From Paraspadella gotoi (Eukaryota > Chaetognatha): 64,000 nucleotides of DNA. Position 1 is the stretch's first letter. Each line of letters begins with the position of its first letter. Shown here piece by piece: positions 46,612-58,508 of the stretch. The stretch covers positions 23,862,111-23,926,110 of the forward strand of contig CM119267.1 in the NCBI GenBank assembly GCA_051294375.1, read 5' to 3'. The position numbers and the translations under genes are program-made. A model generated the notes under the pieces. It was not told where the DNA came from. It searched no databases and worked only from the letters and a program-made list of their open reading frames with translations.

Positions 46612-49118
46612 ATGATGTCGCCGTTAACGTTTTTATTGACGCTCGTTGCGTCCATCGTCGCCCGGCAACCGGCACAAGCCAAGTGAGTAAATATTTTGCT
46701 TCTATTTCTCTTCATTCTGTATAATCACAGTCGGCAAATTGTTTTTTTTTTTTTTTTACAGTTCGTCTCCCGATGGCGACATTCACGTAAAAATCACTCA
46801 AACTGGATTGGACCGAATCGCCGAAGCATTGATGGAGGAATTTCCTCGAAAGGTGAGCTTAATGCGTTATGTCAGGATAAAATAATCCAGTTTGTTATTA
46901 AATGTAATGTCTATAATCAAATTGAATTATTAAAATATCAACACTATCTTTATTTTTTCCAATTATCACGATTCATTCTTTCCTCCTCTATTTTCCCCTT
47001 TTCCTATTTATTTACTATATTCCTTTTCCTCCCCGATATTACTCTTCCTCCCAACCGACCTCCCTCTCTCCCTCTCTCTCCCCCCCCCTCTAGCTCCCCC
47101 TCCTCGCCCGATTCAACAGCGAAGGCAGCGCCGATGAACACACGAGGGAAGAAATCGGCGACATTCGAGTCGTCGACGCCGTCGGCGGAACCTCGTCCCT
47201 CAGGACGGAACCGGTTTGTTTACTTATGTCATAAGTTATGACTGTAAACATACAATTTCGCAATCGATTGTCAAAATATCTTTTGGGTCAAACCGAATTA
47301 TCATAAGACCATTAGAAAACTCCTTACTCGGCCTTGGGAAGAAAAAACAAACTTCTAATAAAACGAATTGAAAGATACTAGATAAAACCTATGCTTCTAC
47401 AGTATGCAAATGAGATTGAGGAATTCGATGATCAAAAATTCAAGTTGCTCAATGTCTGTCTTTATTATCTAATATCTATATATCCATAATTTTGTTTGTT
47501 TCATAGACTAGGATTAAAAATACCTTAAGAGGAACAATATGCAATTTTGGAAGTTATTTTTCTTATTGTCAATACCAACTTAAGGTCAGTGAGTTCTCCT
47601 CCTCTAGCTTAAGGGTAAACAATCTCACACTCTCAACCACCCCCCAACCTCCCAACCACCATCTCACTACCCACCCCATCTCCCCCTCCTCCTCCAAAGA
47701 CCTCCAACGGCCTCCTCTGGCGCGGGGCTCTCCCTTCCGTCGTCTTCAGGGGTCAATGGGAATTTCGCGTCCAACGAGGATCGACGCGCGTCGAAGATCG
47801 AAGCAACTTCACCGTTCGAGTCGAGGATATCGAGTTCGAGGTGAAGACCGGCTTCGTGATTCGAGGGGGTAAGTTAAGATGAGGGAGGTGAGGCCTGGTG
47901 AGGGCTATGTTAGGAGTAGAATTCCGTGAGGGGCAATGGATGTACGGATAGACGAGGTGAGAGTGGAGACATTTAGTAGGTAAGTCCTAAGTAGGTACTA
48001 AGTAAGTACTAAGTAGGTTAGGGAAATGCCTTGATGGATAAGGGAAAAAACTTGAGATGGTTAATGAAAGATTTATCTAATTACCGAAAATTGGTCGTCG
48101 AGGAAAAAAGGAAATGTTAACAAGATATATAATTGAGTTTGATAACTTGCCAAATTTATATAACTTTTTGAACAGGTAAATTGCGGATGCAAAGACTCAA
48201 TCCATACGGATGCATGAAGTCGAGAAACAGCGAAGTAGACATGGGACCATACAGACACTTTTTGACTTTTAAACTCGTTCCTGGTAAGTGAATGTTTTTG
48301 CTGTAGTTTCATTTCGAAGTAGTTTTAAAGTATGTAATATTTATTAAAAAACACTACATTAGTTTATTAAAAAGCACTACAGTTAATTATTTAATTATCA
48401 TAATGTAATTAGCTTACGAGTTATATCATAAATCGAGTCAATCTATTGCCAATGACCTCACTCAAACTCCTGACCTTTTTCCAAGAATTCCAGCGCATCG
48501 CCCCCCGCCTCTCTACCAAACTCGACTACCCTCTCTGTCTGGCAGCGGAAGAGTTTTTGCGGCGCTGGAGCGACGGAGCTTTGGCCAGCGTCGGGGCGGC
48601 GGCTGCGGCGGCGAAGGCTGTGAAGGCCGAATTCGGGGCGGATTTCTTGAGATTCGGGTACATTTTATGTGTAGCGATGATCTTTCATTAATTTTTCATT
48701 AATTTTTTTCATTAATCTTTAATTTATTAATTTATTAATTATTCANNNNNNNNNNTTTAATTTATTAATTTATTAATTAATCATAAATTCATTAACTCGA
48801 TTCTTTTTCTCCAAAAGATTTTTTAAAAAACAGACGAAGTTTCATTCGCTCTTTTTAATCACCTCCTCCTCATTCTACTTCTCCGCTTTCAAAAACCGCC
48901 AAAACCGCGGTCGGCGAAAGTAAAAATTTAGCCTATTTAAAAGAGTGTTCCTACCTCACTTCTTCTTCTTGAAAAGAACCTCGTCCGGGGGGGGGGCGAC
49001 GGAAAAATCCTAAAGACTCCGGGATCGGCGGGAGCCGTAAAGTTTTATATTTCCATTGAACAGGAGTTAAATCTGAGTTACTGTCGTCCGGAGTTTACAC
49101 TCTTCCCTTCTCTCTCTC

Positions 49119-49176
<58 letters not shown>

Positions 49177-50986
49177 TCTCTCTCTCTCTCTCCTTACACA
49201 CAGATTCCGCAGCAAAAACTTTTCTCCCGATCACACGAATATTTCGCTTCGAACTCGACGACATCTTCGCCTCCGCCGCATCGGCGAATCCCGACGCCGC
49301 AGCAGCTGCAACATCAGCTAACGTCGCCGACTCACCCGCCCCCGCAGCCGCCTCAGCCGCGGCCAAGCGTCGTCGTCGTAGTCCTGGATTCGTTCGTCGA
49401 CGGATTTTATCCTCGAATCAACGAAAAGTTTGAGATAAAAGTCGACGACGAATTCGATGAAGAGACGAAGAAGGCGTTGGGTGAGATGGTTGGGGCTGGG
49501 GAGGAATATTTGGGGAGTAGGGGTCGATGAAAGAGGTGGAGGGGAAGGAGTGATAGCTGTTAGAGTTAAGGTTCACAAAGGAGTGGGCTTCGGTGAGAGG
49601 AAGTTTTGAAAGGGAAGTTTTCAGAAGAAAGGTTGGGTTAAAAAAGAAGAGCGTGAAGTGAAAATAGTTAAAATTAGTTATGTTTCGGGGACCGGGAGTG
49701 TGACAGAGATAAGCGAGGGTCAGTTAAAGTATAGACTGGAGAATTTGGGCGTGACCCGGTTTCTGGTGTAGGAAATCTGTTTGATTTGTCACCGATTCTG
49801 ACCTCTCACCTCGCCTCACCCCCAGAATCACTCTGCACCGCTCACCCAGATTGCGATCCTCGACTCGACGTTTCTCGATTCGTTTGCAGGTGAATGTCCT
49901 TCGTGGCCGAGTGGGTTAGACGGGAGTTTTCGGATCAAGTTGCCCCAGGTTCAAGCCCGTTGTAATAGTTCAAGGATAATTGTTTTTTTAAAATTTATTA
50001 TGTCCCGTGAAGAGAAGCTAAGACACTCAGTGACGAGTCCAAATTGTTGAAGAATCACCAGTGGGCGATGACGACCGGCACCGGATTCAGCGGCGTCGCA
50101 GCAACTTCTTATTCACGACATCCATTTTTGTTAATATTTACTGTCTCCACTGAACTTTAGCTAAAGTTTACCCAGCCAATTTACCATCTGCATCTACTAT
50201 TGACTTCAGTCGCTGTCTTAGTAAGAATACAAGTCCGGCCTGGTTCCATCCCAACCCGGTATACTTATCCTGTGGGTAACGGGAAGACGGCCGCAAATCA
50301 TCTTCAAGGACCCGTGCATAGCAGGGCTGAAAAAATTGATCTTCAGGATCACTAAACGCCCCCCTTCCCCCCCCTCTCTCTTTAGCGTCGAACTAAAGGA
50401 GCCGCTCCTCACGACGAGCACCGCCGCAGACGGCGCTGTCGTCGAATCAAGACGCGTCGATGTTCTGATCGAGAAGAAGACGGGACGAAAAAAGAGGAAG
50501 ATAAATGCGGCCGAGATGATCGTCCAGGTGCGTCAGCTGGGAGTGAAATTGACATGACTTGATAATATATTAATCTTTGTATTAAAATGGCAATTTTATT
50601 CCCATGCGCGGAACAAGGAGAGGAAAATATTTGTTGAATGATATTAACCGAAATGAATTACTAAGGCGGGTTCTAGTTGCTTGGCGACGTCGCCATGGTG
50701 ATATCGTTGGCGACTTCGCCAGTGATAAAAATATTTAAAAGTAGCGAATAAGACAATGCTCATTTCCCCGCTATTTTTTTTTCTCCTTTTTTTACCTAAC
50801 CCAACAACTCACCGTGAAACTAAACCCAGTGAAGGCCACGCCCACCTTTCACGACGTATTGCGACACTATTGACGCTCAACTTTTCGGCGCCGACGATCG
50901 ACGTTCACACTGTAGTCTCCTACACGTCGATGCGATTCATGCGAGACGATGTTAGGGAACCCCTGGAACTGGCCGTCAAAAAGTGA

Positions 50987-51025
<39 letters not shown>

Positions 51026-51668
51026 AATTTGGAGAAAGATGGGAGTCTATGAAGAATGTTATGGCTTTTCTTTTCTTCTCTTTTCTTTTCTTTTCTTTTC
51101 TTTTTTTATATTTCTCTTCTTTTCTTTTCCTTCTTTACATTTCTTTTCTTTTTTTTTGGTCTTTTGTTGTCTTGTCTTGTCTTCTTTTCTTTTCTTTTAT
51201 ATTATCATTTTCTTTTCTTTTATTTCATTTTCTTTTCTTTATTTTTAAATTCTTAAATTCTCTCCTTCCCCTTTTTTCCCTTTACTTTTTTTTTTTAATT
51301 TATTTTTCTTTCCTAATTCCTAATTTGGTTTCATTTTCTTTCGATTTCTTTTGTTTCACAATAATATTAACTCACTCCTTTTCCTCTTCAGCTTCGTTCT
51401 CACGGCCGCGTCCCGTCTGGGTCTCCCAGCCCTCAGATCCCTCGGCCGACGCGGCTTTCGGCTGCCCTCGGTCGATCCCGAGTTCGTGGGCGATCTACCC
51501 GATTGGATGCGGGGTTACCACCCGGTTGAGGGACCCCGATGGGGCAACGGGTACCCGAGGGACGAAGAACAGCCCCGGGTCATCAGCCCTAAACCCCGTC
51601 TGGCCAACGGGGTCGCGACGACGGGCAACGGGGCTTTCGTAATAAGAGGAGATTTGGAATTCGATTGA
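46612..51668 (+). CDS. BPI/LBP-family secreted lipid-binding protein
   Basis: Exons: 46612-46682 (signal peptide TFLLTLVASIVA), 46762-46852 (HVKITQTGLDRIAEAL), 47094-47213, 47700-47868 (RGQWEFRVQR; SNFTVRVEDIEFEVKTGFVI), 48176-48283, 48486-48657, 49204-49480 (DSFVDGFYPRINEKFEI), 49826-49889, 50386-50527, about 50830-50982 and 51392-51668 (TGA). The VKITQxGLD start, the N-terminal beta-barrel strands, the LDSFVDGFY motif at the opening of the second barrel, and a basic LGLPALRSLGRRGFRLPSVD segment before a final GAFVIRGDLEF fit the boomerang-shaped BPI/LBP/PLTP fold. Family members bind lipopolysaccharide or phospholipid. Phase does not close at 48657/49204 (2 against 0) or 50527/50830 (0 against 2), so an exon may be missing near the N gap 48746-48755, or boundaries or bases are wrong. 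Exon 7 is Pro/Gln-rich at its 5' end. Confidence 0.75.
49895..50180 (+). repeat. tRNA-Leu/Ser-like SINE head in a BPI/LBP intron
   Basis: It has TCGTGGCCGAGTGGGTTAGA (A box) and CCAGGTTCAAGCCCG (B box) at proper spacing, but no paired acceptor stem, so it is a SINE or tRNA pseudogene rather than a working tRNA. Confidence 0.6.
50215..50335 (+). repeat. 3' fragment of SINE-like family B
   Basis: It has TAACGGGAAGACGGCCGCAA and TCAAGGACCCG, related to 18700-18780, immediately before BPI/LBP exon 9. Confidence 0.5.
50996..51025. repeat. (GAT)n microsatellite
   Basis: About ten GAT/ATG units follow the donor of BPI/LBP exon 10; a TTTTC-rich tract follows at 51065-51250. Confidence 0.85.
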
Positions 51669-52169
51669 TTGGATCGCGATGATTGGGGGGGGGTAGGGGG
51701 GGTTAAAGGCGAGCAGACGCTATGACACAGTATAGTTTTAAAAAAACGAAAATAGAACGAAGGAGGCATAGTGTTATATCTTTTACAATTTACAGAATCC
51801 GATGTTCGGTTTACGTTTTACTTTTTAATGTATAATTGAAATAGTAACTGTTAGTATCATTTTGATAATCATAGACCGTGTTTGTTGATTTTTAGGAAGT
51901 ATTGCTGTTTTTCAATCGACATCAATTCTTGGCTATTAAAGCAAATCACTTCTTTGACTGCTTTTTTTCACCGCATTGTCTTTCTATTTTAATTAAGGCA
52001 GAGGATATCAGGTATACAAAGTCAAATGTTATTAATAATTTGAATTAAATGCAAAAGATATTATTAAATTTGAATATTTTTAACAATGTGATTGACAAAA
52101 ACAGTACGTGTATTTCGTGAAAAATCAGATTTCTTTTTGATGAATAAAATTAAAAGAAGGTCCAAAAGT
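51669..52169. other. Intergenic between BPI/LBP gene and tRNA
   Basis: It is AT-rich with a G run (51684-51702). No gene or recognisable element is seen apart from the presumed 3'UTR. Confidence 0.5.
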
Positions 52170-52241
52170 TAGCAGCGGATGGTTTCGATCCATCGACCTC
52201 TGGGTTATGGGCCCAGCACGCTCCCACTGCGCCACGCTGCT
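52170..52241 (-). tRNA. Initiator tRNA-Met (anticodon CAT)
   Basis: It is a 72-nt intronless tRNA. The minus strand begins AGCAGCGTGGCGCAGTGGGA, has A box TGGCGCAGTGG, anticodon loop CCCATAA, B box GATCGAAACC, and a paired acceptor stem AGCAGCG/CGCTGCT followed by A. The A1:U72 pair, three G-C pairs above the anticodon loop (GGG/CCC) and AUCGAAA in the T arm are eukaryotic initiator marks. It differs from the human initiator sequence at only a few positions. Confidence 0.96.
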
Positions 52242-53475
52242 ACTAGGAAATAGGTAAACAGAAGCCAGTGAATTTAAGCTCGGAAATATATTTTCCTTCC
52301 CCTGCCTTGTCCAGTTTGGAGACGAAGCCAGCCGTGGTATAAGATTTCTCTGCTCCAAAAATTCACGATGCTGTTTGACGGGATTGAAATCTTCACTCAA
52401 CATCCGGGACCTTCCTCCCCCGCCCCCCTCACAAACGCTCCTATTCGTTTTGAAAAGAAAAAAACGGTTCTGATTCCACTTTTCAGAGAGAGACAGAGAC
52501 AGGGAGATAGAGATAGAGAGACCGAGAGACGGAGATACAGAGAGAGATATATATATATATATATATACAAAGAGACAAATATTAATATCCTTGCCTATCC
52601 TTGGATTTTCTTTTTGGCTCGAGACAAGTTCAAAGCCAAAATCTCATCGTCAAAAGAGTAAGGAACCCGTTTTACATTTCCCTACTCCGCCTGGTGTTCC
52701 GCGGAAAGATTTTGACAAAAAAATTGAAATTTTAAAAACCACTATGAGAATAATTAAAAGAGTAGGTTTAACTAGGAACACAATCTTTCATTTTCATGTA
52801 TAATCTACTTGGATATATTTAGTTCTGAATAAAAGAACAACAGACCGAGGCAGAGAGTCAATTAGGACTGTAGCGTTTTCAGAACTCAGTAGGACGAAAG
52901 AATATGGAATAGTAAGAGTAAAACAAATAGTAGAAGTTAGAAGGTGAAGCAAAAAGTATTAATTTAGTTCCTTTGCTTCTGTCATCGGAAAAACCCATGA
53001 GTCAAAAATTTCATTCCCGACTCTGATCCAATGAACGAGTTTTTTGTAAAGATTTTTAAAAAAACCAGTTTTTCCTCTTGGTAAAACGCGTATAGGCTAT
53101 ACTATAGCGACTGTCAAGAGATGTTTCGTTTTAAAAAGATTATTGTTTGAATAAAATAAAATTATTATTTAAAAATAATATTACAAATAATAATGTTTTC
53201 AAATAATATTTGGGCATTTAAAATATTTCTTTTTTAAAAAAGGCTCAACTTTTTTTGAAAAAAATTTTTAAATCAATTAGTTAAATAAGGTAAATATTAT
53301 TAACTAATAACTATGGATAATAATATCCATTAAACTAAATGTTTTAATGCGCCACTTTACATTTCTTCATCGCCTCTTTTCTGTCAATACTTTAAATGAC
53401 GCTCACGTCAAAAAAACCGCTTCTTCTTTAAAAGACCCAAACATTTTTGGAGAAATCTTTTTCGTACACATCTCC
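52242..53475. other. Gene-free interval upstream of the membrane collagen
   Basis: It contains a GAGACAGAGA-rich stretch (52485-52545), an (AT)n run (52547-52566) and AT-rich sequence. A 70-codon frame at 52591-52803 has no recognisable features and no clear splice or start context. Confidence 0.5.
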
Positions 53476-56400
53476 ATGGCGACGTTAACGACCAAATTCA
53501 TCGGAAGAATTAGCAAGATTTTTCTTATTTTTATTCTCATATTATTCAGGGGTAAGTCAAATTTATAGAGAAATGTTCTCACGTTGGAAAGTACAGCCGA
53601 CCGCAAAACCGGTTCACCAGGAATTCTTTTTGACAGGATCCGTTTTAAAGTTTACTTTTTGTTTATGTTTAATTTAAATTTAGGAATAAATGATGAGATT
53701 TTCTATCTCTCTCTCTCAAAATAGGTTTTTCCACTACTTCACAATTTACCTCATTAAAACGCCTAGAAATCTTCCCCTATTAAATTCCAGAGGCCGTCAT
53801 ATCTGCCAATAAAGGAGACAAGGGAGATAAAGGAGACCAGGGAAATAAAGGAGACCAAGGAGCTAAAGGAGACCAGGGAGATAAAGGAGACCAGGGAGAT
53901 AAGGGAGACAAAGGTTGGCAGGGAGACAAAGGTTGGCAGGGAGTAAAAGGGAACAAGGGCGAACGGGGAGACAAGGGCATGAAAGGATGGTGGGGAGACA
54001 AGGGGAACCTAGGCGATAAGGGAGAGCAGGGAGACAAAGGAATGCAGGGAGTTAAAGGAGGACAGGGAGAACAGGGAGATAAAGGGGTGAAAGGAGACTG
54101 GGGTGACAAAGGAAACCAGGGCAATAAAGGGGAGTTGGGAATAAAGGGAGAACAGGGAAGAAAAGGTGACAGGGGTGAACGTGGGGACAAAGGCGAGAAG
54201 GGAGGGTGGGGTGACAAAGGGGAAAGAGGTGACAAAGGAGTGATGGGAGACAAGGGGAAACAGGGAGACAAGGGTCATAAAGGAGAACATGGTGACAAAG
54301 GCTTAAAAGGATCGTTGGGAGACAAGGGAGAAATGGGGGATAAGGGAAATCATGGAGAAAAGGGCGAGCAGGGAATAAAAGGTGACAAGGGTAAACTGGG
54401 AGACAAGGGAGAGCATGGAGCGAAAGGTGACATGGGTCACGAAGGAATTAAAGGAGATAAAGGAGAACGAGGAGACAAAGGAGAAAAAGGGTTACAAGGA
54501 GACAAGGGTGAATATGGTAATAAGGGTGAACGAGGAATGCAGGGAATTAAGGGTAAACAGGGAGAGAAAGGCGTCAAGGGCGAACAGGGTATGACTGGGC
54601 AGCAGGGACAACAAGGTCAGAAAGGAGCACAGGGAGCGAGAGGAGAACAAGGAGCTCCCGGACCCAATGGACAAGTTGTCATGGCAGCAGGTGTACATAA
54701 ATATATATATATATTATAACAAGAGAATGTTTTAAAAACGTATCGGTAAAATATTTTAAACTTCTATTGTAATCAATTAACATCAATTAACTTCTATTCT
54801 AGTCAATTTATAAATTTTGATTTAATCCTTAAATTCCCAACAAGAGAATGTCAGAAAAATATTTTAAACTTCTTTTCTAGCCAATTAACATATTTCAAAC
54901 ATATTCTCAAACTTCTATTCAATTCAAGTAATGTAAACAATTTATAAATTTTAATTTAATCTTTTTCTTATCTTTTTACGGCCTTCTAAAAGAAACCTCT
55001 TAAATCCAAGAATCTCTTTATATATACATTATATTATTATACATATATATTTATATTATTCCGGTTTCCAGGTCTCGACCAAATCGCAAGATTTTGTACG
55101 ATTCTGTCCAACGGAACGGTTCGCTGCTTCTGTCCTCAGGGAATGACAGAGAACAACAACACCCAATGCGTAGAAATCAAGACTTTCACGGCAAAGATCA
55201 AAACTCAGGATCGGAACTTCGACCTTTTGGAGACGAGGGTGAGACCTTTTCACAATTCACACTTCACATGGTTAGATATAATGCATATAAAAACTATGAG
55301 GACATTTTCTTGCTTTGGTTTGGCGAACCTAATCTATATAGAGATTTTCCTTCTTGTCGGTTCTATTTTGAGACCAGGCCAAGCCCGCTCGATTCTGAGG
55401 CTCGCTTTACCGTAAAACTGAACCGGTTTTTCCAGATCAATGGAAGATAGCATTTAATTTAAACGCGACTTAATAAGACTTTTTTTGTGTCTGCCTGTTT
55501 ATTGTTTATTGAATTTTTTTAAAAAAGATTATCAACTGAGCCTTGTGGAAAAAACTTGTTTCGTGTAAAAAAAGTTTTATTGTCCAAGAAAGGAACAGGG
55601 AAAAAGGGCGGGACTAATATTAATAATATTAATAATACAGACTGAGGGACACGTGACTGAAAATTATTATTAATAATTTATTTTTAATTATAATTTTCAG
55701 TTGAAGGAACTTTTGAACGGCGCTTTTACGGAGATGGTCAAATTCGGAAGGGTGATCAATTTGGGTGAAATTCAAAACGACGGATATTTGGTGATTATTT
55801 TTTGTATTTTTGATATTTTTTTTTCGTTAGTTACATTAGCAGGCTGGTGGTCCGTATTAATATAACCGCAACCTAGAATTTAAATAATACTCCGATGCTG
55901 ATATGAACGTTCTCGTATTGTATATTATATTGTACGATGTATGATGTATACTTATAAGTATGTTCTCGAAACCAACCGCGTTGGGTTTTATCCCTCAGGC
56001 GGAATTCTCTGCGAGTTACCAAAAGACGTCGTCCAATGAAGGAGAGGGCGTGACGGGAGTCGAAGGGCGAATCAACGACGCCATCGGGGTCCAGAGTGCG
56101 AGGCGAAACGCCGTGCTGTCGAGTTTCTTCGAAAAAGATTCAGTCGTCGTATCAGGTCGACAAAAAACTACTAGGGTGGATGGAGGGATGGGGAATGGAG
56201 TGAGATTATTGAATGAAATTGGTACAACCAATATAACAATTATCCATTCATTTAATAATTACGGACAGGCTTTGGTGGTTTAAGGCCTCCATCACTCTTA
56301 CAAGATAATGACATAGCAGGTCCCTGCAAGCTTTCAATCAAGACTCTCTCGTTTATTCACTCCCAAAGTACCTGGCTTCCCTATCAATAAAGTGGTATTG

Positions 56401-57185
56401 AGGCAGCTTTAAGTCTTTAATATTTCAAAGAATGTTTCAATTGTACGAAAAGACTGAATGATGTAGAGGATAGAAGTCTTATTTGAATAAATTTATTAAT
56501 TAAAATGTAAGTAATTATATAAATCGACTAATTTGTCTAATTCCTCCTTCGGCCCTGCCTATCTATTAAGCTTGTGTTGTAAGCCTGTCCTTATAAAATT
56601 TCCTTACTCCAAATCAGGGCCTTCATTCTAGCTTGTGCACTGACCATTACTCCATTAGTAATAATCTTAAGTTGCCTCTTCCTACAAAATTGTTTACAAG
56701 TCTCACTTTTGAAAATAACCTAACTTCTCATCGCTATGGTATATGAATTTTGGTTATAAATTATAATGTACAGACATGTCTATCTATATCTCATTGTAAT
56801 TTTGGTATCCCCCCCCCTCCTCTTTCCTCCTCCAGACCCCAACGAGTGCGCCAACCCTAACGACAACGACTGTCATCGCCTGGCCACCTGTTCCAACGCC
56901 GACCTTACCTTCCATTGCGTCTGCCGACCCGGATACGAAGACGGCAACGACGTCCGCGGCGCCGGACGCGACTGTTTCTGGCCCGGCAATAACAACGACA
57001 ACAACAACAACGAGGCCTTGGAGAAAGGCCTCATCGCCGTCGGAACGATTCTGGCCGTCGCCGTCGTCGTCGTCGTCGTCCTCATCGTCGTCGTTATTCT
57101 TTTGTGGAGGAAAAACGGACGAAGCTTCCCGCCCCCGATGCCTAATCCGTACAATCGCGACCATTACGAGATGGCCGTCAATTAA
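53476..57185 (+). CDS. Transmembrane collagen with EGF-like and SEA-like region
   Basis: Six GT-AG exons with matching phases: 53476-53551 (signal peptide IFLIFILILF), 53791-54690 (about 96 Gly-X-Y triplets, Y mostly Lys, hardly any Pro, four GERGDKG RGD sites), 55072-55238 (RCFCPQGMTENNNTQC; then FTAKIKTQDRNFDLLETR), 55701-55790 (LKELLNGAFTEMVKFG), 55999-56155 and 56836-57185. The last exon holds a six-cysteine EGF domain starting DPNECANPN (calcium-binding type), a helix VGTILAVAVVVVVVLIVVVI, and a short tail with NPYNRDHYEMAVN. The stretch between the two EGF parts resembles a SEA module in length and in its GRxxxL-style helices, but this is tentative. The product is a type I surface protein, probably a trimeric collagen stalk. 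The tyrosine tail could be phosphorylated. A noisy partial copy lies at 62158-64000. Confidence 0.87.
56200..56405 (-). repeat. Dispersed repeat family C, inverted
   Basis: Its reverse complement matches 58741-58950 over its length, including GGGAAGCCAGGTACTTTGGG and ATTGGTTGTACCAAT. It lies in the last intron of the membrane collagen gene and is repeated at 63340-63545 by block duplication. Confidence 0.8.
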
Positions 57186-57430
57186 AAGGGCCGTGGATTT
57201 ACTGCGCTGCAGCTCTGCACTTTGATAAGTACTGCGGCTCCCTAATATGGTGTTGCTGCAGCTTAGAAATTTAAGGACGCTGCAGATCGTGCATTTGGTG
57301 TTTTTCCAACTCCAAATTGCAGCTCTTAACTTAAGCTTCGCTGCAGCTCCGGACTTTTAAGGTTCTGCAGCTTTGGACTTAGGCGAACTCCGGCGATGGA
57401 TTCTCAGATTGAATAAACGAGTTTGCAGCT
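57186..57430 (+). promoter_or_regulatory. 3'UTR with repeated TGCAGCT motifs
   Basis: At least six TGCAGCT copies and several near copies (CTGCAGATC, CTGCGGCTCC) are spaced 25-50 bp apart between the stop and AATAAA at 57412-57417. It looks like a degenerate repeat and could bind CUG/UGC-reading RNA-binding proteins. Confidence 0.45.
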
Positions 57431-57958
57431 CATAATTTTTTTTTAACTCCATGGCTTAAAACTGTTGTGGTGCTTGATTAACTTAATTCTGCTGCTCCAA
57501 GAAACTCTGTTAATTTATATTAATCTGTATTTACGCAGTTTTACTGAAAACGGTGAGAGGTATGGTTAGCTTACTTGTTTAGTGCGTAATTAAGTGGTGA
57601 AAAAAGCTTCCTAGATATATAGTAATTGTTTGAAAATTGTGCCACCTAAATGAAAATACTTACGGTGCCTATGAAATCAAGTTATTATAATAAATTGTAA
57701 TCTTCTACAAATCAATCGTTCTTCGACTATAATTATCATTGTTAATATTGCCATTGTCGTTGGCGTTTTCGTGTTTTAATTTGAGTTTGCAATAAATTTT
57801 CTAGTCTGATTGTGTTTTTAAAGTTTGTTTTACTAAACGGTTAAATCACAGTATACTACTTTATCTTAAAGCTTTTTGTATGTATTATTATTTACTAATT
57901 TTATTCCAGTACATTTTTATTCTCAATACTCGGACTGTGCCCAACTAGTGCAAAAATG

Positions 57959-57999
<41 letters not shown>

Positions 58000-58508
58000 C
58001 ATTACGATACGGATAATAGACAAAACCGGTTTCAGCCCCGAATTTTTCTGTCAGAAAAACTCAGTGAAGTTAAAAAATGAAAAATAAACTAAAAAAACTG
58101 TCTTAAGCTTAGTTAAATATACTGTCGTCGTGAAAAAATGTTTTTCTTCGCATTTTTTCCTAAATTTGGATATATCTTTAAAAGTAATTTATATTAGTTT
58201 TGCGAATTTTATAAATACGTTACTTCCTCACCAATTATGTACCCATTGTCTCTGTCAGAATCGAATTATCGTTTTTATTAAAAATTTATTCTTAAAAAAA
58301 GTATTCGATTTTTCCTTTAATTCGACAAATTAAAATAAAACATTTTTTTTTTAACTTTTTTCAGTCTATACAGGTTACATCAGTTTGTTTCTATATAAAA
58401 AGAATGTAAAACCAAAAAAATCATGGATTTTTTTCTCATTACAAACAAAACGACATACGGAATAAAAATTAAGGAATAAAACAAAAACAAAAAGACGATA
58501 AAAACAAA
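57431..58508. other. Intergenic, AT-rich
   Basis: It contains a (CT)n run at 57964-57996. No coding or RNA feature is recognised. Confidence 0.5.

Noticed and set aside
49905-49975. Functional tRNA-Leu/Ser gene
   Set aside because: A and B boxes are present but the acceptor stem does not pair and no clear anticodon stem forms.
52591-52803. Possible small gene (70 codons)
   Set aside because: It has no recognisable domain, no clear promoter, splice or start context, and AT-rich composition unlike the GC-rich exons nearby.
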